Shown here piece by piece: positions 11,794-23,541 of a DNA stretch of 64,000 nucleotides (positions within the stretch are counted from its first letter, which is position 1; every line of letters starts with the position of its first letter). The position numbers were made by a program, and so were the translations under genes. Source of the stretch: Aotearoamyces nothofagi (lineage: Eukaryota; Ascomycota; Leotiomycetes; Leotiales; Tympanidaceae); the NCBI GenBank assembly GCA_015345905.1, contig JADDTR010000002.1:1364001-1428000 (forward strand), written 5' to 3'. The notes beneath the pieces are model-generated. The model saw only the letters and a list, made by a program, of their open reading frames with translations. It did not search any database and had not been told where the DNA came from.

Positions 11794-14100
11794 CTACACG
11801 ATCTCCAGGCGTAGAGCATCGTACTGCACATAAGTTGACTGCGGAAGCACGGCGCTCTCATAATCTATTGCATTAAACGGAAGACTTAAGATGAACTCAT
11901 TGACACCTTCCACGAAATATTTCGTATCAAAGACGAATTTATGGTCGATGTTATAGCACGTCACCTCAGATCGCACTGCACACGACGAGCTATGGTAATA
12001 CCTAACATGATGTTAGCTCAGATGATGAGTGGGGGATCAGTCATTAGTAGACTTACGGAATAACCCATGGTTCTAGCTCATGTGAGTTTACTGCGACTGT
12101 ATATGGAAGATTTATGAAAGGTTCGGAGGCGTTATAGACATCTAAATTACCAGCGGCCGTTTTGGCGCCGGCGACTTGCACTGTGAATGTTGCTTTTTGC
12201 TTCTTGTCGAATTGGTGCTTTGAAAGGTTGAAATTTATAGTCCAATTGTTGATATTCTCGTAATATGGTGTGGGACGAAGATCGTTTGCATAACCTGGAT
12301 AAGTTAGTGGAGAGAATCGTTAGAAAGCGGAAGGGGGACATCACCGCCGAAAACACTCCAGTGCACGTAATTAAAGTCTTCCACCTCCTTACTTTCTCCA
12401 ACTTTGTAGACAACGCCATCAGGGAAGTCTGTTGGAAAATCATAGACTGCGAAATATATCCGTCGCTGTTCCGGATGAAGAGGGTGTGTGGGATCAGGCT
12501 CGTTCCCATGCTTATATTCGCCACTGCTCTTATCTGGTGTCCCAATCCGCCATATTTCAGTTCCTCCTGTCTCTTCTTTCCAGTTTGCATAAGTGTTCTG
12601 TAGCTTGCCGGCGGAGATCTTGATATTATCTTGTGTATACTGGCCAAATATACCATCAGCGTACACCGTCAAGCGGTATATCCCTGCTTTGACTCGTGAT
12701 ATCTCGACATTTCCAGTATAGACATGAATATCTGCCCAGTATTGATAAGATTTTACGTCTAGTACGTTGTCTTGGAAATCAACTCCATTTTGAGCTAGTA
12801 CTGCTATAGGACGAGATGCGCCGGGAGGTAGATTAATGTGCGCCTTGAAAGTGCCTCGGCTGCGTGTTGGAACATAGTTAGGCACGTATTGGGCAATAGA
12901 ATCGTAGAAATCTGCGTTCCATGATGGAGAGTAGTATTGAAGAGCATCTTGCCGGAGTTCCTCTAGTGTTGCAGAAGATTTCCCCTTGTTAAAATGGAAG
13001 TATTGCTGATCAAATGTCAGTATGAACAAATGACTAGCCGTTAATATGCTCACGGGTCCGAAGGTGCGGTCGAAGCCATCTGTAATATTTGGCGTCCCAT
13101 CTACAACCATTCTTAGGTGTGTTCATTAACAATATCTTGGATAACTTCTTACCTCCGTGATGATTCGAAACTATTAAGTCAGCTAAAGGCGATTGAGCTT
13201 CTAGAACTTTTGCTCACCAATGTAGTTATACACTATACCGTCCACCAATAGATCAGAATGCAAAGGGCCACCGAAATAGGTGTCCTTTGTATTCATGACC
13301 AGCCAAGCACCAAAAGTCGAGCCATCATCACTTGTTGAGCCATCAGAGAACATTCCGTGTACATCATTGTCTCTCCATGTGTCTGAGAATGTGTATTTTG
13401 TAAAGTAATCTGCATATTCGATAACATAAGGGTCATTTGTCGAATTTCCCAAGTACCAGGTTGCATCTTGAACTGTTATTTCGGTCTTGCTAGCATTAGC
13501 GGAAGGTAACGGCGCATAGGTATTGGCATTGGTAGAGAGATTTGTCCATAGTGCTGTATTAGGTCGGAAAAGTGTACGAAATTCTTGCAAATTCCTTAGG
13601 AACGGCGTGGTCTTGTTGTAGTACGCGAGACGGCTGAATGTATGCAAACCTGTCTCGCCTTCTCTGAGAAACCAGTACTGCTGTAGTGTTTGACCAGTTG
13701 GTGGGTATGTCTCGCTCATGACAATGCCACCATATGGGATCTTGCTGGAATCAACACCCTTGATAAGCTTGTACATAGGAGCTATAGACCCCGGAGTATA
13801 CGAGCCGGAAGGAATACAATAGCAGTCAAGATACGGCCCCACGCCATAGATTCCATTTCCTGTTGCACCGCCCGGAGTTGAAGTTTCGGAATCAAAACTG
13901 CCAAGGAGGTCTTGCCCATCCAAACTTAACTTGTATATAGCTCCGGAACTTTTATTTACAGCAGTGTAAAGTCTGCCGTTGGAGAGGATAAGCTGTGAAG
14001 CGTCCTCCGTTGCATTGAGGACGGCGAAGGCGGTACAGGCAATGCTTGAAAGGAGGAGGAAATGCTTCAGGCCGAACCAAGGAAACAGGAATGTGGTCAT
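11794..14100 (-). CDS. Secreted rhamnogalacturonan lyase, family PL4
   Basis: Six exons (minus): 14100-13218, 13170-13153, 13100-13054, 13005-12345, 12294-12057 and 12001-11794; 684 residues, normal for PL4. The enzyme cleaves rhamnose-galacturonate bonds of rhamnogalacturonan-I by beta-elimination. A signal peptide (MTTFLF...FAVLNA) starts at the ATG at 14100 in a good GCTGCCATGA context; a longer frame upstream begins without ATG. TKYTFSD and DVHGM mark the Lys/His region that is catalytic in PL4. NHHGDGTPNITDGFDRTFGP is rebuilt across an 18-nt exon, then come the FnIII-like and jelly-roll C-terminal domains (VHWSVFGG, about 430 onward). Introns are 47-55 nt. The donor of intron 4 (GTGATG) is atypical but gives the expected frame. 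Many N-glycosylation sequons are present. Confidence 0.92.
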
Positions 14101-15967
14101 GGCAGCTCTAACAAAATACGTTTCAATCAATCACCACTTGGTACTTGGCATGGCACTGGACGCCATATTTATATAGCGCCTGAGAGGTGATTTGAATAAC
14201 CTGCTGTTCCTGGTGGACCATAGATATTCACAAATTTACCAAATGCAATATGACGATCTTTACAATCAGACAGACACTCCGAAGGTGGAAGAAGACCGGG
14301 ATGTACTGAATCGTTAGACTCGCTACCCCAGACTTTTCTGTACACGAGCTGAAGGAAATTGGGGTATGCGGGGAAGAGACGATCAGGTACTTTTGTTATC
14401 TTGGCCCATCGCTTGGCACGCTATAAGCCCATTCGGGAAACGATTGCCATCGCTCGTTCTTCTTTTACACCGAAGTTCAAAGTAATTCTTCCGTCCAGTC
14501 GTCTTAGCGTGCGCGATTCCGACTGATCTCGAACTTGAAGATATATTGTGTTGTTGAGATCACCGCACATAGACCACGACATTTGCCGAAGCCAAATATC
14601 CAGCGGCTGCTTAGCGACTCTGGGCACAATGGCGAAGATTTTACCCTCATTCGTTTAATCCAAAGCATGCCGTTCTGATGAGTCTTAAAAAAAGAATTCG
14701 GTATAAAGCACAGCGAACAGTCGTATTGGACATCGTAGGTAGGTAGGGTGGCAGGTACTATGCAGGACAAGACTCCACTGGAAACCGCCGGAGTTTGGCT
14801 TCGGTGCCGAGGTCTATCGGTGTCTCAAGTTCCACCATGAAAGATACGATCATCAGTATAGCTGGAAAATCAAACGAAGAGCCTACAATACGAATCATCT
14901 TCATCTTAGAATGGTAAAATGGGATTTCTCAATGCATGGTACGGTATAGGAGACATATGTCTCTAGAAATGTTGCCAGCACCGTCACTACCGACCAAAGC
15001 AGTTGGAGCTTTAGAAGCTTCCAATTATTCGGTCAGAGTTCAGATTATATTCTCATCCTGATACAGCTTCTAGAGTTCCCGAGAGCGAATGAGCTTAAAG
15101 ATGGTTAGCAACTCGGCGAGACAGAGTATATTACCGGAATTTATGTATTGAATATCATAATTGGCTTAACCTATGGAACTATAAATTTATAAGTTCACAA
15201 CTGAAAAATATACGTCGACAGCAAAACACTAGATAAAAGCATAAAAATAAAAATGCCGTATATATAATATGAAACTAATGGCAAGATATTATATGCCGAT
15301 AGGTAGGTCTAAATGAGGACCATTACGTCTTCAATTTACAGATATCTATTTAGAGAGAGACCTATCAAAGGTAGGGTCTAGTCTTTCGGCGAGGGAGAGC
15401 AACGACGACAGAGTTTGAAGCCCCGAGGTTACAGAGTAGCAACAATGTAATGTATAGAAAAATACGAAGAAAAATTTCATGTCATGTATCGGCGAAAAGC
15501 CTGGATTCAAATATTATCTATGCACCAATATTTTGTCATTTCTTTCCAACCCTTCCTGTATTTAGCCATTGCTGTTGAAGGCCTTGATATGATCGCCCAA
15601 TCGAAACGAACATGATTTACAAGATTGTAAACAACCCACTTACTATGATATTTTAGAGTTTGTATCAAACCACTGCAGTCAAGTTGGAAATGTAGTGATG
15701 ATAAGTGTTCGTAGTTTGGTTCCCTGACGGATCCAACAATTCAAAGCTACCCCTGTCCAAATGTCTTGGCGCTCGCGTCTCCCAATTCGCGTTGGAACCT
15801 TTGGGGAAGATCACGACGAGCAAGACAAGAAATCCCCATAATACTCGCTCTCATCTAGGTTGCACCCATTGTACAGACAATCTATGAGCTCTGCGTAAAT
15901 CCTAGTCTATCTCATAGGCTCTCTGTGCCACTCTTCATCCTAAATTGCGAGTCCCTGAACCGCCAAG
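14101..15967. other. Long intergenic region between PL4 and Arp1
   Basis: About 1.87 kb between two divergent starts. Apart from the PL4 TATA box, nothing gene-like is seen: frames are short and the part from about 15080 to 15560 is AT-rich. The last 150 bp before Arp1 are pyrimidine-rich, typical of a housekeeping promoter. Confidence 0.6.
14168..14175 (-). promoter_or_regulatory. TATA box of the PL4 lyase gene
   Basis: On the minus strand the sequence reads TATATAAA, 68 bp upstream of the ATG at 14100. Transcription starting about 30 bp downstream would leave a leader of about 40 nt, which supports the 14100 start. Confidence 0.55.
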
Positions 15968-17319
15968 ATGGCTGATACTCTGCACAACGCGCCCATCGTG
16001 CTCGACAACGGCTCGGGTACTATTCGCGCTGGATTTGCTGGCGAAGATCTCCCGAAATGTTACTTCCCTTCATTTGTCGGTCGGCCGAAGCACTTGAGGG
16101 TTCTGGCTGGTGCGCTGGAAGGAGACGTGTTTATCGGACAGCGAGCACAGGAATTAAGGGGGTTGTTGAAGATCAGATATCCGCTGGAGCATGGTATTGT
16201 CACAGATTGGGATGATATGGAGAGAATATGGGAGTGGGTTTATTCAGACGGATTGAAGACATTAAGTGAAGAGGTGAGTGGCCGTTCTTTGGCACCCATC
16301 AAGGTCTAGTCTCTGTGGAGAGAGGAGAGGACTTGGGGTCATGAATGGGTCTGAATTGCTGCTAACTGAGCCCTGTATAGCATCCAGTACTGCTTACAGA
16401 ACCTCCCCTAAATCCACGAAGTAATCGAGACACGGCTGCACAGATTCTATTCGAGACCTTCAACGTCCCCGCACTTTATACATCAATACAAGCTGTCTTA
16501 TCACTCTATGCATCCGGACGAACAACAGGCATTGTCCTGGACTCTGGTGATGGAGTATCACATGCTGTGCCGGTGTACGAAGGTTTCGCAATGCCCAGCT
16601 CGATACGGAGGATAGATGTTGCCGGTAGAGATGTCACAGAATACATGCAGACGCTATTACGGAAATCAGGCTACATATTCCATACGAGTGCCGAGAAGGA
16701 GGTTGTCAGGATGATAAAAGAGAAGGTCAGCTATGTTGCTGCGGAACCAAAACGAGAAGAAAAGGAGTGGGCAGCAGGGAAGCTGGCAGAGGGAAGGACG
16801 GTTGAATACGTCTTACCAGATGGCAATAGGCTCAAGGTATGGCCCTCTCATTTGGAAGTAAGATGCTCTGTACTGATATGTGCAGATTGGTGCCGAACGT
16901 TTCCGCGCTCCAGAGATTCTTTTTGATCCTGAAATTATCGGTCTCGAATACCCTGGCATTCACCAAATCGTAGTCGATGCCATAAACCGAACAGATCTCG
17001 ACTTGCGAAAGGCTCTCTTCGGGAACATTGTCCTCTCTGGCGGTAGCACACTCACAAAAGGATTCGGCGATAGATTATTACACGAGGTGCAGAGACTGGC
17101 TGTGAAGGATATGAGGATAAAGATCTTCGCACCTCCGGAGAGAAAGTATTCAACGTGGATCGGAGGAAGTATCCTGGCTGGTTTGAGTACATTCAGGAAG
17201 GCACGTCGATATGCTGCCAATATTGATACATTTGGATAGAAGCTGATATTTTGCAGATGTGGGTTAGCATCGATGACTGGCACGAAAACCCGGATATTAT
17301 CCACACCAAATTCACATAA
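15968..17319 (+). CDS. arp1: Actin-related protein Arp1 (centractin), dynactin filament subunit
   Basis: Four exons: 15968-16273, 16381-16836, 16886-17200 and 17257-17319; 379 residues, the usual Arp1 length. Arp1 forms the short actin-like filament of dynactin, which links cytoplasmic dynein to nuclei and endosomes (ro-4 in Neurospora). [57 protein letters not shown] and [15 protein letters not shown] are closer to centractin than to actin. If translation simply ran on past 17200 it would end [10 protein letters not shown] at 17239, unlike any Arp1. A GC-AG intron, 17201-17256 (AAG/GCACGT to TTGCAG), restores the conserved tail [20 protein letters not shown]. The first intron is 107 nt, the second 49 nt. 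Confidence 0.95.
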
Positions 17320-18562
17320 AGGACCTTTATGCCACTCCTGGTCCTATTTCTAGGCCCACCATTCATATTCTACCGTGCACGACTCACCGCATCACCTGAT
17401 CTTTACCCCGAGACAAGGGCCTCACCGACTTTCAAAACACCTCTCGCCATCTCCCCAATACAGCTCGGAATCAGCTTGGAACGGACAGTACCCGCTCCCC
17501 ATCCATGCTTCTCTCCTCTCATCTCTTCTCTTTTCCCCGGTGTGACTGTTCCAACAATGGTGTGCATTGGTCGACGGTTTCACAATATCGCATCACAGCA
17601 ACATGCGTAGTAACACATGATGCATTACGCCAGACTTCCCCAGACTAACTACTCGACCCCGTCACATCTCTGCTCTTGGTTGGTGTGCAGCAGCAACGGA
17701 ACTGCCTCCCAAACTGGCCCGGTCAGGCCGGGGTGTTGTGATGTGCATTGTCACTAGCGCGTTTCCCCACAGTCCGGAAGCCAGGACTTGCATTGTTATT
17801 ACGAAATTGTCTCCAGGGCGGGACAGGAGTGCGATGTGAAGTGGAACGAGATTGTTCAGTTGTTGAGTAATTGTAATGGGACTGTTTATATCTAGGTTAG
17901 GGATGTAGTAGTAGCATACTCGAGCTGTAGCGGGGGAAGGATACTTCAATGATACCCATTTTGCCTGCTGTACAGGAACCCTGCAGCCTTATTTTGCATG
18001 ATCGTTGACATCACAGCATCACTCCATGGCGAGATTGTAACATTCGGGTGGTCATTAAGCGTATTATATTTATATTAAGAGTAATAAGTAATAGTATAGT
18101 AGTCGAAGAAGCAGCCCAAGCCAAGCCTGCTCTCGTCCCTTTCGCTTTTCCCTTCCCCAATGGCGCGAGGCCCCCCAAAAAGTGCGCCATGATCGTTTCT
18201 CGAAAAGCAAATGGGTATCGTAAAAATCGTCGGGGGGTATCCATCTCTCTTCCGGCAAGAAGAAGAGATCTCGCTCGTCGCTTCAAAAAATCACCAGGAG
18301 ACCGCGTTCTGGAATCATGCCAGCCAGACGCGCGTCCCTGAGGTCCCAACTCTCTTTCTTCGTATCCCCGTGGTGTGCCGCCGTGGTCGTTATGCTGCTT
18401 GTTTTGTGGTTTGGATATATATATAAAAAAAATAAAAAATAGGGATGATATCAATGTGAGCGCCGTTTTATGGTTTTTTTTGGGATGTCGTGGTGCAATG
18501 CAGTGCAATGCAGTGTGATGTGCGCCGTGCCGGCGAGGCGCGAAGGATTCCTGGAAGCAGCA
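17320..18562. other. Intergenic region downstream of Arp1
   Basis: This tail-to-tail space of about 1.24 kb holds only the two 3' ends. Open frames of 60-95 codons occur on both strands but have no recognisable motif. A/T runs near 18412-18440 (ATATAT, AAAAAAATAAAAAAT) may belong to the 3' end of the next gene. Confidence 0.5.
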
Positions 18563-19015
18563 TCACTGGCGTTCAAAGACGCTGCTGATGCGGCCGATGA
18601 AGCCGCCGCGCGAGCTGGAACGGCTCTCCATGGAGTCGCTGCTGTGCTTGCGGGCGGCAGCGGCGGTGGCCTGGCTGCTGGACCAGTTGCCGGCGCCGCC
18701 GCGGCCGACGTGCCAGACGGCGTGGTGCTTCTCGCGCGACGACTGGAAGTCGAGCTCGTCGTCGAAGGAGAAGGGCGAGGCCTCGGTGACGGGGCGGATG
18801 TTGCCCGCGCCGCCGCGGCCCGAGGAGAAGCGCGAGGCCTTGGCGGAGGCGCTGCTCAGGTGCGAGGCCGTCGTGTACAGCGAGGCGCGCGGCGCGCTGG
18901 CCGACGTCGACCTGGCCTTGATCGTGTTGCCGGCGCCGCCGCGGCCGGCGTGGACTTTGCGGTTGGGCAGGGCCGTGGGCTGCGGCTCGGTGATCTGGTA
19001 GGGCGTGTACGACAT
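18563..19015 (-). CDS. Par32/Amu1-like protein with GRGGAGN repeats (DUF3602 type)
   Basis: A single exon encoding 150 residues. Three copies of the motif GRGGAGN occur, at about residues 25-31, 66-72 and 105-111, each followed by a Ser-rich stretch, with a basic Ser-rich tail ending IGRISSVFERQ. This repeat defines the fungal DUF3602 family, which includes yeast Par32/Amu1, a TORC1- and Npr1-controlled regulator that inhibits ammonium transporters. The start is placed at the ATG in CGTCACAATGTCG (19015); an in-frame ATG lies at 19114, but the added residues have no family look. The protein is probably soluble, disordered and phosphorylated. Family call is firm; the ammonium-transport role is extrapolated from yeast. 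Confidence 0.85.
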   Translation of the reverse strand: MSYTPYQITEPQPTALPNRKVHAGRGGAGNTIKARSTSASAPRASLYTTASHLSSASAKASRFSSGRGGAGNIRPVTEASPFSFDDELDFQSSREKHHAVWHVGRGGAGNWSSSQATAAAARKHSSDSMESRSSSRGGFIGRISSVFERQ

Positions 19016-21427
19016 TGTGACGTCTGGTGCTGAGGGCGTCAGGTTACTGGGCGCAATGGGATACAGGTGTGTATGGGTGCTGTGGAGCGAGACGAACTGA
19101 CTCCTAGAAGCCAACTGTGAAGATGCGTCTGTATGTGTATATGTACGTGTGTATGTATGTATGTATGCAGTATCTACCAGAGCAGCACCTCAGCCGGACA
19201 GGGCCGCCCATTATATAACTGCAGCATCCCGCCATCTCAGCCATGCCGTGTCGTAAGGGGGGGTATGACTGATGCACGGCACCGGCGGTCCACAGGACAG
19301 GAAAAAGCGAGAGGAAAAAAAAGGCAAGGCATGGCAGGCCGGTCTGGTCGATGGCGATGTTTTGCGCGCTTTCCAGTTAACGGCAGCCGCTTTCCAGTTA
19401 ACGGCGGTGGTGCGGTCGGCAGCGTCACGAGGCGCTACGGGCCCCCTGCGGCGATTGGGTAATGCGCAGGGCTTGGGCGTGCTAGCGGCGTGGCATCGCG
19501 TTTCCTGGGGGTAACAGAAACCGCGCGGGCCAGTCGTGCTCGCGGTGGCCTGGAATGTGCGGCCGGCCTGGCCACGGGGCAAGGAGGAGCTGCGCGGAGC
19601 ACGTAATGCCATGCGGCGAAGAAGCGACGATGATGCCATGGAATTGGGGATGCCGTCGAGGGGGCCGTTGATGATGCCATTGGGGATGCCGCTGTTCTTG
19701 AGGATGCCGTTGAGGATGCCGTTGTTCTTGAGGATGCCGTCGAGAGGTGCTGCTGTGCCAGACAGGCGGTGCTTGTTCAGCACGGCGTTTCATTCCTGTG
19801 CTACGACAGAGAGCACGGGACCGACCACCGACCTCGACGAGTGTGCTGGAATGGAGGACGCACCTCGGCATTTCCGTGGCCAGAATCCCACCGACGCTCT
19901 TTCTCCCACTGGAAACGAGACACACTGTGCCCTTGTGTCCTTGTGTCTCCATCGGTGGCCGGTGGTTGCTACAGTACCACAATGCGACATGCAGTGCTAC
20001 GACTGGTACTTTGTGTACTGTACATACTATACAACCTCCATGCCTGCAGTGCATACCGTATGCACTGTACTGTACACACCTCCACGGCTATTCTTAGTCG
20101 TCTCCATATTTCTGCCTCTCCCCACCAAGGAAGTCTCTGCAGGCACCTGTGGACGTGTCATTTTGACGGGTGGTGACATTTTTGGCCTGTGGTCCCTGCG
20201 GTCCCTGCGGTCCCTGCTGTGCCTGACTCCTGCCCCGGCCCTGCTGCTTACAGTGCCGTCGCTCAGTCAGCCAGTCACGCACCCACTCTGTGTGGCGGTT
20301 CGCGGTTCGCGGTTCGCGGCTAGCAGCGGATCCGCCCCGAGAAAGAGAGAGAGACGGAGAGAGCTCTGCACGCTAAGCCCGAAAATTTCGGCAGGCTAAA
20401 CAACACAGCTCCCGTTTTGCTTCCCCGCATTTTCCCTTTCTGCGCCTGTAGCGCCCTGTAGCCGCCATGCCCTGCGCCGCAAAATTTCTCGCTCTTGGAA
20501 TGGCTGGCGCGCCGTGTGAGGCCTGGCAGTGTGGAGGTGGCCGCAGCTATGGACCCTCTCTTTCTTGACGGTGCCGAGAGGAAAACTCCTCGCAGAAACT
20601 GACTGACAATGGCTTCACGAGAAAACTTCCCGGGCTGAGGCAAGCTATCCCTAGTCTGCGGTGCGAGAGCGAGAATCTTTCTGGCAGTCATCACGATCAG
20701 ATTCTCAGTACCACCGGTTGTGTTCTGTACACTGGGGAGACAAGTGTCCCTCGAATGTATGAACCAATACTGCTTGTTGGCCACATGGCTCGTCGCACTT
20801 TTCGAGGCCTACGTACTGAGGAGGAATGTAGTAGGCCAAGAGCCGCAGTCTCAATGAGATATCACGTGAGCATCCAGAATTTCCCTGTTTATGGCGTACC
20901 TTACCTTAGCTCATGCCAAACGCCCATTGAGAGGCCGAGCCCTGAGAGGGTTTGCTATCGTTCTGCCAAGGTACTGTCACGGGATTCGGGCAAGCTATTC
21001 ATGGCAAGGTCTGATTGGTTATGCTGATACTAGTTCAAATATCGACTAGTGTGTGTAACCCTCATCCATCCAACTCCTCCACACCAGTCCCCTGTGATGG
21101 AAAAGATACCAGCTACGACGTGCCTCTTGTTCCATCCATTTGATCCTCCCGGTTGATTACTCCAGTCTTCATTGAAAAAGGACACGCCATAGCTACCTCG
21201 GGACGCTGTACTTGGCCTTCAAGAGAAACTGCAGCGTAACTGCTATATGCCGCCGAGAAGTTTTGGTTTGTTGCAGTCGCAAGACCACATACAGCCAAGT
21301 AAACTCGGAAAGCCTTCGATATGGCCTTTGGTTATCTTCCATGTAACGGTAATCAGGATCTTGAAAGTACCTGTTTCCAAGTCTATTTAGCTGCTGGCTG
21401 GTAGCAGGTTTTGGCCATCTCCTCTTC
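19016..21427. other. Long GC-rich, repeat-rich upstream region
   Basis: About 2.4 kb without a supported gene. Both strands carry long overlapping open frames (up to 287 codons, 19536-20399), which is expected of GC-rich repetitive DNA and is not matched by splice signals or motifs. Short repeats include CTTTCCAGTTAACGGC twice (about 19369-19404), a GGATGCCGTTGAGG/GTTCTTGAGGATGCCG array (about 19638-19745), GGTCCCTGC three times (about 20190-20216) and GCGGTTC repeats (about 20295-20320). It is upstream of the Par32-like gene and probably contains its long promoter and leader. Confidence 0.5.
19638..19745. repeat. GATGCCG-rich imperfect tandem repeats
   Basis: Imperfect copies of a roughly 15-27 bp unit built from GGATGCCG, TTGAGG and GTTCTTGA. 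On the minus strand one frame would read GILKNNGILNGILKNSG, but no coding gene is supported. I treat it as a minisatellite-like repeat in a promoter region. Confidence 0.6.
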
Positions 21428-22857
21428 CTAGTACAAGGAACCACCAGCCTTTCTCGTCTTGCTATCCTTACCCTTCCACTTTCCCTTCCACTTTCCCTCC
21501 CCCCTTCCTCCATCCGCAGATTGGCCTCCGTTACGCATCATCATCAGGATTGATGCCGCTTCAAGAATCTCTTTCTCCTCATCCCTTTCTTCCTCGAATT
21601 TCTCGTAGTTGACGAGCGCGTCGAACATGCAGACCTGCAAGGTCTTCTCGGGCATCGTACGCATCCTGTCGATACGGTTGGGATCCATGAATATGTAGGT
21701 GACAGGGTCCTCTGGCTGGTAGTCCATTATCGTCTCGACCTCTTTGGCCTTCGTCTTGTTAATGCGGCTGCCCGGTTCAGCACTCATATCGCCCTTGTCC
21801 ATGGTCACCGCGCTGCGAGAAGATTTGGATATAGCCTTGCTACCTTTAGCAGCTCGCGCTCCTCTCTTCATTTTCTCTTGCTTAGACTGGTTGTCTCTAG
21901 CCACCACACTCGTGTCAACGGGCGTGCTGACGTCTTCGACATCGTCACCTTTCGTTGTTCGCGATAGTGCCTTGCTGTCTTTGGCCTCTGTCTTCGCCTG
22001 ATTCTCATGGGCCTCGATGCATGTGTAAAGTGCCTCCAGTCCTGGCAAAGCATTACTCTCGAACTCTCCAGCGAAGGCGATCAGCTCTTCTGACTTGCAG
22101 ACCTTCTGGCTGTCGTGGTAAGCTTTCAAGTTCTCCGTGATTTCGTATGCAATTTTGGCGCCTTGAAGAGCTCCAGCGAGCCTCCCCATGTACTCTGGGT
22201 TACCATAGGGGATGTTAGTCTTGCCGATGGTAGTATTGAAGAGGGAGGAGTATATTTCCATCACACAATCCGAGTCTGAATGAACTGTGCCATAATCGAC
22301 TACAAGCCGATAGGCAAGGTATGTCCAGCTGCGGATTGGATTGATCGCTGCGTGGAAGTTATCAGTGAACTTGCTAAGTTCAACGCTCGAGGACTTTACA
22401 GCGCTTCGGAGCTGCCTCTCACTCTTGTCTCCTACTCGAGGTTAGCAGCGATCTCTTTAGAGCTGTCAAATTGAAATTTTTTGATTTGAGAGACGGATTG
22501 GTGAAGTGAAGTAAGGAACGTTGAAGATGACTTCCCCAAACTTCAAAGTCACTTACTGGATCTTAAGGTATGAATCATGACTATGATCGAGCGATAGAGG
22601 CTCCAAAGACTTAGATCAAGCTCCTTCATGGTCTTGACAAGGAGTTCTGCAGTAGGTAGACCATCCATGAAAGGAAACATCGGCACAGCTTCTGCCTGTG
22701 CTGAAGGAGCTGATGCTGCTGAGTGAGATCCAGGAGAACCACTGCCACCCTGCAAAGAGACCCTGTCGAATTGATTGGTTGTTTCATGGCCCGTACGCAC
22801 TGGTTCTATTGCGGACCAGAACATGATCAATTGCGTCATGGTTTCGACTGGAGACAT
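21428..22857 (-). CDS. Uncharacterised fungal protein
   Basis: Two exons (minus): 22857-22557 and 22431-21428, 434 residues. The 125-nt intron runs GTAAGT to CGAGTAG and was chosen because it is the only acceptor nearby that keeps a long frame open (RSRDKSERQLRSAVKSSS). The N-terminus is hydrophobic and helical (MTQLIMFWSAIEP; then LDLSLWSLYRSIIVMIHTL). The middle contains SWTYLAYRLVVDYG and a helical region. Residues about 230-330 are rich in Lys, Ser and Asp and look disordered. The C-terminus is Gly/Lys/Trp-rich (GKWKGKWKGKDSK). I do not recognise the family. The architecture of helices before a charged linker recalls fungal N-terminal NLR/STAND effector-like domains, but there is no NTPase motif. 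Confidence 0.7.
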
Positions 22858-23541
22858 TTTGCCGCTATCGTGGTTGATAATTTGTTGATGTTAATATGGG
22901 ATTGGTGTGGTGTTTTCAGCAACAATAACCGAGCAAAACCGTCCTGTCAGTAATAAACGAGAACCACTCGACAGGTATTGGATGTGAAATTTCAATTGAA
23001 TGCATAGTATTGATATATGATTGTTAAAGAATGCCTCCCGTTAGCGATGCAAGATAGGTTTCTATTCTATTACTGCTATGAATCTAACGTGTACCATCTA
23101 CTGAAGGATGTCTCTCGAACGCGTCTGATATATAAAAAATGCCAGTGTTGACGGCAGAGATTGTGTTTTAGTTACGCTACCTAGCCTTCACAAGAAGTGT
23201 TTACCTGCTAATTCTCTTGGAACTCCTAGACAGCTCTCTACAGCCGTCTTTGAGGCAACATGAAGAAGACTTTTTCAGCCCCTCCACTGGCCTTGTAGGC
23301 CTCTTTTGCAGCTTATGGTGATGTGTACGCAAAATCGAGCTCTGCAAATGCATGACTGGGATCAACCGTACTCGTTCAACAACAATTACTAATGAGAACA
23401 TATAGTCCAGGACGGTTATATCTGGGACTTTGAAGATGTTGATACGCTATATATATAGTGCAAATGCGCCCTGGAATAAAGGTTGCCTGCTAGCTAGACT
23501 TGGAGAGGCATATACATAGTTGTCTCTTCAGAAACATAGCC
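22858..23541. other. Intergenic spacer
   Basis: About 680 bp between two minus-strand genes. It should carry the promoter of the uncharacterised gene to its left and the 3' end of the paraoxonase-like gene. Nothing else is seen; the AT-rich part around 22980-23140 has only short frames. Confidence 0.5.

Noticed and set aside
14101-14130. N-terminal extension of the PL4 lyase
   Set aside because: The extra ten codons begin with TTG, not ATG, and would spoil the signal peptide; the ATG at 14100 fits the TATA distance.
19211-20399. Open frames of 190 codons (minus) and 287 codons (plus)
   Set aside because: They overlap in opposite directions over minisatellite-like repeats. The repeats explain the apparent peptide repeats.
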